Source of the DNA: Flagellimonas aurea
GTDB lineage: Bacteria; Bacteroidota; Bacteroidia; Flavobacteriales; Flavobacteriaceae
Direction of reading: 5' to 3'
Assembly: GCF_017313785.1 (NCBI RefSeq)
Contig: NZ_JAFLNL010000001.1
Coordinates: 1-64,000 of the forward strand
Length of the DNA: 64,000 nt
The position numbers and the translations under genes are program-made. Every line of letters starts with the position of its first letter. Position 1 is the stretch's first letter. This document shows positions 55,280 through 63,006 of this stretch, piece by piece. Below the pieces are notes generated by a model. It was not told where the DNA came from. It ran no database searches and saw only the letters and a list, made by a program, of their open reading frames with translations.

Positions 55280-56415
55280 TTCTTTTTAACAGCGGAACAA
55301 CCTGCCATGGTTGTTATTTTTATTGCCTCGGTCGGTGGAAGGTCTGTGTTCCTCCTCACCAATTCCTGGACTACATTTTTGGTAAGCTCTTCAAAGGCCT
55401 CTTCGGTAGGGGTAGCCGTTTGCAAAGCAGCTGGTCTTCCTATATCGCCCGCCTCCCTGATGCTCTGTACCAAAGGAATCTCTCCCAAAAATGGGACTCC
55501 CAAATCCTCGGACAGATTTTTTGCTCCGTTCTCACCAAAAATATGGTATTTGTGATCGGGCAGTTCCGCAGGTGTAAAATACGCCATATTCTCCACGATT
55601 CCCAATACGGGCACACTAATAGCTTCTTGCTGGAACATGGCCACTCCCTTTCTGGCATCGGCCAGTGCAATTTCCTGTGGGGTGCTCACCACTACGGCAC
55701 CGGTTACGGGCAGGGATTGCATGATGCTCAGGTGGATATCCCCTGTTCCCGGTGGCAAATCCAACAACAAAAAGTCCAATTCTCCCCAATGCGCATCAAA
55801 GATCATTTGGTTCAATGCCTTTGCCGCCATAGGTCCTCTCCAAATTACGGCCTGATTGGGCTGGGTAAAGAATCCTATGGAAAGTAGTTTTACACCATAA
55901 TTTTCGATGGGCTTCATCTTGGCCTTGCCATCTACGTTGATGGACAAAGGTTTTTCCGTGGCCACATCGAACATGATGGGCATGGAGGGCCCGTAGATAT
56001 CGGTATCCAACAATCCCACTTTAAAGCCCATTTTGGCCAAGGTGACGGCGATATTGGCGGTTACCGTGGATTTTCCCACACCTCCTTTACCGGAAGCGAC
56101 TGCAATGATATTTTGAATTCCGGGAATTGGATTTCCCTTGATTTGATTGACCTTGGGCTGTGCCGGAGCATCAACCTTAAGATTGACCTTTATTTTTGCT
56201 TTCTCGTATACCTCTCTGTGGATGCATTTCAAAATTTCCACTTCGGTCTTCTTCTTTGCCTGAAGACTTGGATTTTTGATGGTCACATCCACTTCAACCT
56301 CATCACCGAAAACCTGAACATTGGTCACTGCACCGCTCTCGACCAAGTTTTGGCCTTCACCGGGTGCGGAGATTTTTTCCAGTGCCTTAAGAATATCTGT
56401 TTTTTTCAACTTCAT
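55276..56415 (-). CDS. Mrp/NBP35-type Fe-S carrier ATPase
   Basis: The 379-residue protein has an N-terminal MIP18-like domain (1-85). The P-loop ASGKGGVGKSTVTANIA lies near 107-123, and GTGDIHLSIMQ and KGVAMFQQEAISVPVLGIV are family signatures. The CxxC that holds the cluster in several Mrp proteins is not present; the only C-terminal cysteine is in AGCSAVKKK. It would carry or load Fe-S clusters in the cytosol with the adjacent NifU. It is the first gene of the leftward Fe-S block. Confidence 0.9.
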   Translation of the reverse strand: MKLKKTDILKALEKISAPGEGQNLVESGAVTNVQVFGDEVEVDVTIKNPSLQAKKKTEVEILKCIHREVYEKAKIKVNLKVDAPAQPKVNQIKGNPIPGIQNIIAVASGKGGVGKSTVTANIAVTLAKMGFKVGLLDTDIYGPSMPIMFDVATEKPLSINVDGKAKMKPIENYGVKLLSIGFFTQPNQAVIWRGPMAAKALNQMIFDAHWGELDFLLLDLPPGTGDIHLSIMQSLPVTGAVVVSTPQEIALADARKGVAMFQQEAISVPVLGIVENMAYFTPAELPDHKYHIFGENGAKNLSEDLGVPFLGEIPLVQSIREAGDIGRPAALQTATPTEEAFEELTKNVVQELVRRNTDLPPTEAIKITTMAGCSAVKKK

Positions 56416-56638
56416 GGATCAATTTTTTAAACCAACTGTTTGAACTGGTTCTAAACTACAAAGATACGGTGTTGACGTTAGATTAAGAAGTTGTGCTGTA
56501 GAATTTCAAAAAAATCAGAACTTGAATTATGAGGAATCGAATAAAGCATGTCCGATAGGCACAAAAGAGCTGGATTATTGTGTTCGTTTTTTTGAAAAAA
56601 TGTAGCTTAGAAGCTGCTATTTGAAATAACCGACCAAC

Positions 56639-58300
56639 ATGCTACCAAAAACCAGAATCCCCCAATTTTTTCTATTGCTTATTTCGTTGATGTGGCTCTC
56701 ATGTTCCACCAACAAAAATTCTTTCACAAAAAGAGATGTAAAAAAGTCGGAAAAATTGATTGGCCTTCATTTTGCCAACAAAGATATTGATACGCTCTAT
56801 CCCTATTTAAAGCGAAACCGTAGTGGTTTTGATTCCCTGCGCAAATACCCAATAGGGAATGATGTTTTCCCCGCTATCCGTTTTGACCCTACCCCATTCG
56901 GGTTTACAATCCCTGAGCAACAAAATGGAACCGAGTGGAAGATTCCGGACAATGTTGAAGTACCCAAACCTTATGATTTATTGGCTTTTTATACGATTCC
57001 TCAATTGGCATCACTTATAAAAAACCAGAAAATTACGTCCACGGAACTCACGAAATTTTTCTTGGCACGACTCAAAAAATATCAGCCTACGTTGCAATGC
57101 AGCATCTCCATCACTGATAGCTTGGCATTGGAGCAGGCCAAGCGAGCCGACGAAGAAATCAAAAATGGGAAATACCGGGGAATCCTGCACGGTATACCCT
57201 ATGGCACCAAAGATTTGATGGCGGTTCCAGGTTATCCCACCACTTGGGGAGCTGCTCCCTACAAGGACCAAATCATCAACGAAACGGCGACCGTTGTTAA
57301 AAAACTGGAGGATGCGGGTGCGATTTTAGTGGCCAAATTGGTGTCCGGAGCATTGGCCCGAGGTGATGTATGGTTCGATGGAAAGACCAAAAACCCATGG
57401 GATACTACCCAAGGCGCCAGTGGTTCATCTGCGGGATCAGGTTCGGCAACGTCGGCAGGACTTGTGCCTTTTGCTCTGGGAACGGAAACATTGGGTTCGA
57501 TTACTTCTCCCAGTACGCGAAATGGCGTAACCGGCCTTAGGCCCACTTACGGAAGAGTAAGCAGACATGGAGTGATGAGCTTGAGCTGGTCCATGGACAA
57601 AGTCGGCCCATTGGGACGAAACGCGGAGGACTGTGCCATTGTTTTTGAAGCCATTCAGGGAAAGGATGAAAACGACCTCACCACGGTTGACCTTCCTTTT
57701 GGGGTGGATTGGAAAAAAGACTACAAAAACTTACGGGTTGCCTATTTGAAAAAAGATATTGAAAAAGACACTACGGAATCTGGGGACAATCTTAGAAATG
57801 CCCTTAAATCCCTAAAAGAAATGGGTATTGAACCCACAGCAGTAGAGATGCCCGAAGCAGTTCCCTATCGTGGGTTTGATATTATTTTGAGGGCAGAAGC
57901 GGGTGCTTTTTTTGATGAGCTGGTACGTTCGGGAGGTGTGGATATCATGGTAGAACAGGATCAGCGTTCGCGTGCCAACTCCCTAAGGCAAAGTAGATTT
58001 ATTCCAGCGGTAGAGTATATCCAGGCCAATAGACAACGGCAGGTACTCATCCAAAAAATGCAGGATCTGATGAAGGATTACGATGTTTTGATTTCGCCTA
58101 CGTTCGGAAACGACCAACTTTTGGCCACCAACCTTACGGGGCATCCCGTGATCGCAATTCCTACGGGATTGGATGACAAAAACCATCCTACGAGTATGAC
58201 ATTTGTTGGCAATTTGTACGATGAGGAAAGTATTCTACTGTTGGCCAAGGCGTTTCAGGACAATACCTCTTTTGATGAATTGCATCCTCCAGGATATTGA
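56639..58300 (+). CDS. Amidase-signature family hydrolase, lipoprotein
   Basis: The 553-residue protein has lipid Cys22 (WLSC). The amidase signature triad is present: Lys in GIPYGTKDLMAVPG near 192, cis-Ser in TQGASGSSAGSGSA near 260, and the nucleophile Ser in the ETLGSITSPS segment near 284. The C-terminal FVGNLYDEESILLLAKAFQ matches GatA-like amidases. Being exported, it is not the tRNA amidotransferase subunit; a peptide or amide scavenging role is likelier. It converges on the alkyltransferase-like gene, one base apart. Confidence 0.9.
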   Translation: MLPKTRIPQFFLLLISLMWLSCSTNKNSFTKRDVKKSEKLIGLHFANKDIDTLYPYLKRNRSGFDSLRKYPIGNDVFPAIRFDPTPFGFTIPEQQNGTEWKIPDNVEVPKPYDLLAFYTIPQLASLIKNQKITSTELTKFFLARLKKYQPTLQCSISITDSLALEQAKRADEEIKNGKYRGILHGIPYGTKDLMAVPGYPTTWGAAPYKDQIINETATVVKKLEDAGAILVAKLVSGALARGDVWFDGKTKNPWDTTQGASGSSAGSGSATSAGLVPFALGTETLGSITSPSTRNGVTGLRPTYGRVSRHGVMSLSWSMDKVGPLGRNAEDCAIVFEAIQGKDENDLTTVDLPFGVDWKKDYKNLRVAYLKKDIEKDTTESGDNLRNALKSLKEMGIEPTAVEMPEAVPYRGFDIILRAEAGAFFDELVRSGGVDIMVEQDQRSRANSLRQSRFIPAVEYIQANRQRQVLIQKMQDLMKDYDVLISPTFGNDQLLATNLTGHPVIAIPTGLDDKNHPTSMTFVGNLYDEESILLLAKAFQDNTSFDELHPPGY

Positions 58301-58301
58301 T

Positions 58302-58625
58302 TCAAAGTTCTTGCGCAGGATCCCAAAAATATTTTCGAAAATCGACGATTTGATTGTCTTTTACCGGGATGCCTTCATTTTCAAGAAGCTGTTGCATAAT
58401 GTTGCTTCCATCAAAATGATGCTTGCCGGTTAATACACCTACTCGGTTCACCACGCGATGTGCAGGAACGTCCTTTGCCAAAGAGTTGTTCATGGCCCAA
58501 CCCACCATTCGGGCACTTCTTGCCGCCCCCAAATATTTGGCAATGGCACCATATGAGGTAACCCTGCCATAAGGAATCTCCTTGGCCACTTCGTAGACTT
58601 TATCAAAGAAGTTTTTCTCTTCCAT
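58302..58625 (-). CDS. Alkyltransferase-like protein (MGMT family, active-site Cys replaced)
   Basis: The 107-residue protein has the MGMT C-terminal fold with EIPYGRVTSYGAIAKYLG. The reactive PCHR motif reads PAHRVVN (Ala in place of Cys), and GWAMNNS is conserved. Without the cysteine it cannot transfer an alkyl group. ATL proteins bind O6-alkylguanine lesions and recruit nucleotide excision repair. The genes on both sides are unrelated, so it is a housekeeping DNA repair helper. Confidence 0.9.
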   Translation of the reverse strand: MEEKNFFDKVYEVAKEIPYGRVTSYGAIAKYLGAARSARMVGWAMNNSLAKDVPAHRVVNRVGVLTGKHHFDGSNIMQQLLENEGIPVKDNQIVDFRKYFWDPAQEL

Positions 58626-58626
58626 G

Positions 58627-59262
58627 TTAGCGGTACATTATTCGAATCAGGGTAATGATCAGGAGTAAAAGCATCAAAGCACTCAGTATATAATTTGAAT
58701 TTTTGGAAAAGCGATTGGTCTTGGTCTCCATTTTATCAAAATAAAAAGTGTAGAGGTATAAAACAGAAAATGTCCCTACTCCGGCAGCCACAACAAAGGT
58801 GGTGATGTCCTTGGCCTCGAATTTAATCCACCCAGCCTCGTTCCACATGGCATTTAATCCACTATAGTATGGAATGGTCAATAAATTGAGAGCTGCCAAC
58901 AAAACCCCTTTAAAAAAACTGTTCTTTTTGCTCAGATTGACCTCTTTGATGGCCTGCGACTGAGTTTTGTTGCGCTTGGCCATAATAAAAAAATAGACGG
59001 CAAAAAAGGCAAAAACAGCGACCGCAATCTTAAATAGAACATCGATTACCTCTGGATTACGGTACAAAAACTTGGAAATGTAAACCGCAATGTATGCCTG
59101 TACCATTATGGTACTGGAAACACCCAAGCTAAAAATAATTCCGTTCAGCTTCCCTTTTTCCACACTAACCTTGGCCGCATTCATATTGAGCAAGCCCGGT
59201 GGTACGGTGGCCATAAAGGCCGCCGAAAATGTGGCAAAAAAGAGTATGAGTACGTGGGTCAT
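58627..59262 (-). CDS. LysE-family exporter
   Basis: The 211-residue protein has six predicted membrane helices and the N-terminal FMATVPPGLLNMNAAKVSVE pattern of the LysE superfamily. Members export amino acids or related metabolites. The start overlaps nothing but lies three bases after the TrmB stop, and its stop is one base from the ATL start, so trmB-lysE-atl is probably one transcript. Confidence 0.8.
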   Translation of the reverse strand: MTHVLILFFATFSAAFMATVPPGLLNMNAAKVSVEKGKLNGIIFSLGVSSTIMVQAYIAVYISKFLYRNPEVIDVLFKIAVAVFAFFAVYFFIMAKRNKTQSQAIKEVNLSKKNSFFKGVLLAALNLLTIPYYSGLNAMWNEAGWIKFEAKDITTFVVAAGVGTFSVLYLYTFYFDKMETKTNRFSKNSNYILSALMLLLLIITLIRIMYR

Positions 59263-59265
59263 TGG

Positions 59266-59934
59266 TTAGTTGATCCTAAATTGGATATAGGTAATTGATT
59301 TTCCTTTTTCAAGATACTGATTTTCGTAGAAAGTCTGAATTCCAAGAACTTCTTGAGGGGCTCCCTCATTCTTATAAACATCATGATTCGAATACACAAT
59401 TTCGTGTCCCAAACCTTGTAAAAGTCCCAATGTATAGCCGTGCATATACTCGCTATCGGTCTTTAAGTTGATCAATCCCCCGGGAACAAGAATCTTTTTA
59501 TAGCGCTCCAGAAACTCAGGGTTCGTCATTCTATGTTTGGTTCTTTTGTATTTGATCTGAGGATCAGGAAAAGTAATCCAGATTTCGCTGACCTCCCCCT
59601 CTGCAAATAGATGATCTACCAATTCTATTTGGGAGCGCAAAAAGGCAACATTGTCCATATTTTCTTCCAAAGCGGTTTTTGCCCCTCTCCAAAAACGTGC
59701 CCCTTTTATATCTATTCCGATATGGTTCTTGTCCGGATTTATTTGTGCAAGCCCAACGGTATATTCTCCCTTACCACAGCCCAACTCCAATACAATCGGG
59801 TTATTGTTGCCAAAGAAAGAAGCCCATTTGCCTTTGTACTCGAATCCGGCCATAACATCTTCCCGTGAAGGCTGGATTACATTGGTAAATGTTTCGTTCT
59901 CCTTGAACCTTTTTAATTTGTTTTTACTTCCCAC
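59266..59934 (-). CDS. trmB: tRNA (guanine-N7-)-methyltransferase TrmB
   Basis: The 222-residue enzyme has the SAM motif VLELGCGKGEYTVGLA and the family block ITFPDPQIKYKRTKHRM with the catalytic Asp. It methylates G46 of tRNAs. The start is a GTG at 59934 (MGSKNKLKRFKE), which fits the family N-terminus; no ATG precedes it closely. It leads the trmB-lysE-atl group. Confidence 0.93.
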   Translation of the reverse strand: MGSKNKLKRFKENETFTNVIQPSREDVMAGFEYKGKWASFFGNNNPIVLELGCGKGEYTVGLAQINPDKNHIGIDIKGARFWRGAKTALEENMDNVAFLRSQIELVDHLFAEGEVSEIWITFPDPQIKYKRTKHRMTNPEFLERYKKILVPGGLINLKTDSEYMHGYTLGLLQGLGHEIVYSNHDVYKNEGAPQEVLGIQTFYENQYLEKGKSITYIQFRIN

Positions 59935-60019
59935 TTTGGTATTTGATTGAGCAAAAAATTAATGATTTGGCAAAACTAAGGAAATCTAAAAGCAATTCGC
60001 ATTTTGTTTTTTTGTGGAT

Positions 60020-61162
60020 ATGAATTCTTCCAAACGTATTCTGGTAGCTCCATTGAATTGGGGACTGGGACATGCTACTAGGTGTATCCCTATTATTCAT
60101 GAATTATTGCGGCACGGTCATCAACCCTATATCGCATCGGACGGCGTTGCACTATCACTGTTGAAGAAAGAGTTCCCCCATATCCCGGCATTTGAACTCC
60201 CCTCTTACAAGATTTCTTACGCAGAAAAGGGGAAGAACTTCAAAATAAAAATGATCTGGGACTCACCAAAGGTACTGAAGGCCATGGCAAAGGAGAAAAA
60301 AGCGGTGAAAAGATTGGTGAAGGAACATGGTTTGGACGGAATTATCTCCGATAACCGATTGGGTGCCTACTATAAAAAAGTGACTTGTGTATTTATTACG
60401 CATCAACTCAATGTACTTTCCGGTAACACGACTTGGATGAGTTCTAAAGCACATCAAAAAATCATTAAAAAATTTGATGCTTGCTGGGTACCCGATGTAA
60501 AGGACAAACCTAACTTGACCGGAAAATTGGGTCACTTAAAAAAATCCAAATTGAAGATTGTGTATTTGGGTCCTTTGAGCCGGTTTGAAAAAAAACAACT
60601 TGCCATCACCAATGACTTGATGGTTTTACTGTCCGGTCCGGAACCACAACGAACAATGCTGGAGGAGAAACTACTGAGTGAATTACAGCAATTTGAAGGC
60701 AATATTCTCTTTGTAAAAGGTAAAATAGAGGACGAACAGGTTGTGGAAGAGATTCAAACCCCAAGAGGAAAAATACGGCACTACAATTTTATGAAATCCG
60801 CCGAACTGGAAAATGCCATAAACCAGAGTGATAGAGTGCTATGTAGATCGGGATACACCACGGTTATGGATCTAGCTAAATTGGAAAAAAGGGCATTTTT
60901 TATTCCTACTCCAGGGCAATATGAACAAGAATATTTGGCGAAACGAATGCAAAAACAAGGACTTGTCCCTTTTTCCAGTCAAGAGGATTTTACTGTGAAA
61001 GATTTATCCAGAATCGAAGAATTCTCGGGTTTGGCTCAGTTTGAATCGACCACTGACTATTCTTCCTTGTTTGAAGTTTTCTCTGCTACGGATACCGGAG
61101 CCTTAGCTTTTTCCAATGTAAATGAGAATTCGGAACCTACATCGACCTCGCTCTCCACATAA
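60020..61162 (+). CDS. MurG-like glycosyltransferase (GT28-type)
   Basis: The 380-residue protein opens ILVAPLNWGLGHATRCIPII and contains SGPEPQRTMLEEKL and RSGYTTVMDLAKLEKRAFFI. The last segment corresponds to the UDP-sugar-binding C-terminal half of GT28 proteins. A GTG two codons upstream is possible; the ATG was taken. Its last 106 bases overlap the end of the histidine kinase on the opposite strand, adding a Thr/Ser-rich tail after LFEVF. It probably glycosylates a lipid or glycan in the cytosol or at the inner membrane. Confidence 0.78.
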   Translation: MNSSKRILVAPLNWGLGHATRCIPIIHELLRHGHQPYIASDGVALSLLKKEFPHIPAFELPSYKISYAEKGKNFKIKMIWDSPKVLKAMAKEKKAVKRLVKEHGLDGIISDNRLGAYYKKVTCVFITHQLNVLSGNTTWMSSKAHQKIIKKFDACWVPDVKDKPNLTGKLGHLKKSKLKIVYLGPLSRFEKKQLAITNDLMVLLSGPEPQRTMLEEKLLSELQQFEGNILFVKGKIEDEQVVEEIQTPRGKIRHYNFMKSAELENAINQSDRVLCRSGYTTVMDLAKLEKRAFFIPTPGQYEQEYLAKRMQKQGLVPFSSQEDFTVKDLSRIEEFSGLAQFESTTDYSSLFEVFSATDTGALAFSNVNENSEPTSTSLST

Positions 61163-62142
61163 ATTTTTTCGCCGTGGCCTTCCACAATGTGCTTCACAAT
61201 GGAAAGTCCAAGACCGGATCCTCCCTCGGCCCGACTGCCACTTTGGTCCACTCGATAAAAACGCTCGAACAATCTTGGTATATGCTGTTTGGGGATACCC
61301 CCTCCATTATCTGTTACCCGAACGATCACCTTATTTTTAATTAAGTTTTCTACACTTACCTCTGTGGTTCCTTTGGGCAGCCCATATTTAATAGAGTTCA
61401 CCAAAAGGTTGCTTATTACCTGTTGTATTTTTTCCTTGTCCCCGTTCACGTAGACAGGGCTTGGGTATTCCATATCAAAGGTGAGTGAGATTTCCTTTCT
61501 GGCCGCTTTCATTTCCAATAGGTCAAAGGTGTTCTGTATAAGCTCGATGATATCAAAATCCTCTCTCTCCAATTTCAGTTCACCCGCCTCCAGTTTGGTG
61601 ATAAGATCAAGATCCTTTACAATATATATGAGCCTTTCTACACCCTTGTTAGCACGTTGCAGATATTTTTTTCGCAGCTTTTTATCCTTCATGGCACCAT
61701 CGAGTAAGGTCAAAATATAACCTTGGACCGTAAATAGCGGTGTTTTTAGCTCGTGGGAAACGTTGCCCAGAAAATCCTTTCGGTATTCTTCACGGATTTT
61801 AAGAGTATCTATCTCTATTTTCTTTCCTTCGGCAAATTTTTCAATTTCCTGTACCAAGGTGCGCATATCGGTGGTTACAGGTTTTGAGGAGAAGGAAGAT
61901 GACTCCAAAAGGGAGACATCATCATAAATTCTTTTGATTCGCCTATAAATGAAGCGTTCTACACGGATTTGAATGATGGCAAAACAAATACCAAAACTTA
62001 TCAAGGCAAAAAGTAGGGTGTGCGACCAATCTATGTGGTCAACATCCATATGAAATCCTATAAATACCAGAGTGATCAAAATGGTGATAACCAAAGAAGA
62101 TCGAAGTGCAAATTTGTATGATTTCTTTAGTTTTATGGCCAT
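61057..62142 (-). CDS. phoR: PhoR-like sensor histidine kinase
   Basis: The 361-residue protein has two N-terminal membrane helices (about 13-31 and 41-59) with a very short periplasmic loop. The HisKA domain has His130 (FLGNVSHELKTP), and the ATPase domain shows SNLLVNSIKYG (N box), VTDNGGGIP (G1) and GGSGLGLSIVKH (G2). It is coupled by a one-base overlap with the response regulator upstream. The name phoR rests on PhoB-like partner sequence and a candidate Pho-type site nearby, not on proof of phosphate sensing. Confidence 0.85.
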   Translation of the reverse strand: MAIKLKKSYKFALRSSLVITILITLVFIGFHMDVDHIDWSHTLLFALISFGICFAIIQIRVERFIYRRIKRIYDDVSLLESSSFSSKPVTTDMRTLVQEIEKFAEGKKIEIDTLKIREEYRKDFLGNVSHELKTPLFTVQGYILTLLDGAMKDKKLRKKYLQRANKGVERLIYIVKDLDLITKLEAGELKLEREDFDIIELIQNTFDLLEMKAARKEISLTFDMEYPSPVYVNGDKEKIQQVISNLLVNSIKYGLPKGTTEVSVENLIKNKVIVRVTDNGGGIPKQHIPRLFERFYRVDQSGSRAEGGSGLGLSIVKHIVEGHGEKIYVESEVDVGSEFSFTLEKAKAPVSVAEKTSNKEE

Positions 62143-62828
62143 TAGAGTACAAACTTATACCCCACACCTTTAACGGTTTTAAAGTGGTGGTCGCCGATTT
62201 TTTCGCGTAGTTTTCTAATATGGACATCTATGGTTCGGCCACCAACGACCACTTCGTTGCCCCAGACTTTATCCAAGATCACTTCTCGCTTAAAAACTTT
62301 GTTTGGCTTGGATGTTAAAAGTGAAAGGAGTTCAAATTCCTTTCTTGGAAGGACCATTTCTTCACCATCGTTCACAATTTTGTACTCTTCCCTATTGATG
62401 ATAATCTCTCCGACTTTGACGATATCTTCCACTTCCTTCTTGTCATCTTTCAACCTTCGCAACAAGGCCTTCACTTTGCTAACCAATACTTTTGGTTTTA
62501 TGGGCTTGGTGATATAATCGTCTGCCCCTGCATCAAAACCGGCCACTTGGGAATAATCTTCTCCTCGCGCCGTCAAGAAAGTGATTATAGTATGATCCAA
62601 CCCCGGTGTGTTTCGGATTACTTCGCATGCCTCAATACCATCCATTTCCGGCATCATAACATCCATAATAATAAGATGAGGGCTTTTCTTCTTGGCCTTC
62701 GCAACTCCTTCCACTCCGTTTTTGGCAGTGAATACTTCGTACCCTTCGGCAGAAAGGTTATAGCTTATAATTTCCAGAATATCAGGTTCATCGTCTACCA
62801 ATAGAATTTTAATGTCCTTGTTTTTCAT
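62142..62828 (-). CDS. phoB: PhoB/OmpR-family response regulator
   Basis: The 228-residue protein has a receiver domain with acidic Asp12/Asp13, phospho-acceptor Asp56 (IIMDVMMPEMDG) and Lys near 105. A winged-helix output domain follows, with VWGNEVVVGGRTIDVHIRKL. The histidine kinase follows with a one-base overlap. It is divergent from the TonB receptor gene at 63007, and the 178-base gap contains 11-base-spaced TAAC half-sites that suit an OmpR/PhoB dimer. Confidence 0.88.
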   Translation of the reverse strand: MKNKDIKILLVDDEPDILEIISYNLSAEGYEVFTAKNGVEGVAKAKKKSPHLIIMDVMMPEMDGIEACEVIRNTPGLDHTIITFLTARGEDYSQVAGFDAGADDYITKPIKPKVLVSKVKALLRRLKDDKKEVEDIVKVGEIIINREEYKIVNDGEEMVLPRKEFELLSLLTSKPNKVFKREVILDKVWGNEVVVGGRTIDVHIRKLREKIGDHHFKTVKGVGYKFVL

Positions 62829-63006
62829 GGGATGGTATTTCTGTGTTAAACGCCCAAATGTAAAGATAATACACTTACGGGATAAACGCTTAACGTTGAT
62901 TTAATCTAGTAACCTTATTGTAACAAAACTGAAATAAACACTTAACATACAACTAACACGGCTTTTACAACCTGTAGCGTTCTTTGCGCCAAATATATAC
63001 CTGATA
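62829..63006. promoter_or_regulatory. phoB-TonB receptor control region with 11-base phased TAAC repeats
   Basis: TAAC starts at 62910, 62921, 62943 and 62954, spaced by 11, 22 and 11 bases, with the skipped register at 62932 reading AAATA. A second pair, TAAC at 62891 and TAAT at 62902, is also 11 apart. Direct repeats at 11 bases are the spacing of Pho-box half-sites for PhoB-type proteins. The array begins 63 bases after the phoB start on its upstream side and ends about 50 bases before the receptor ATG. Confidence 0.5.

Noticed and set aside
55207..55887. Open frame of 226 codons on the plus strand over nifU and mrp
   Set aside because: It is antisense to two well-supported genes and has no domain; the composition reflects the opposite strand.
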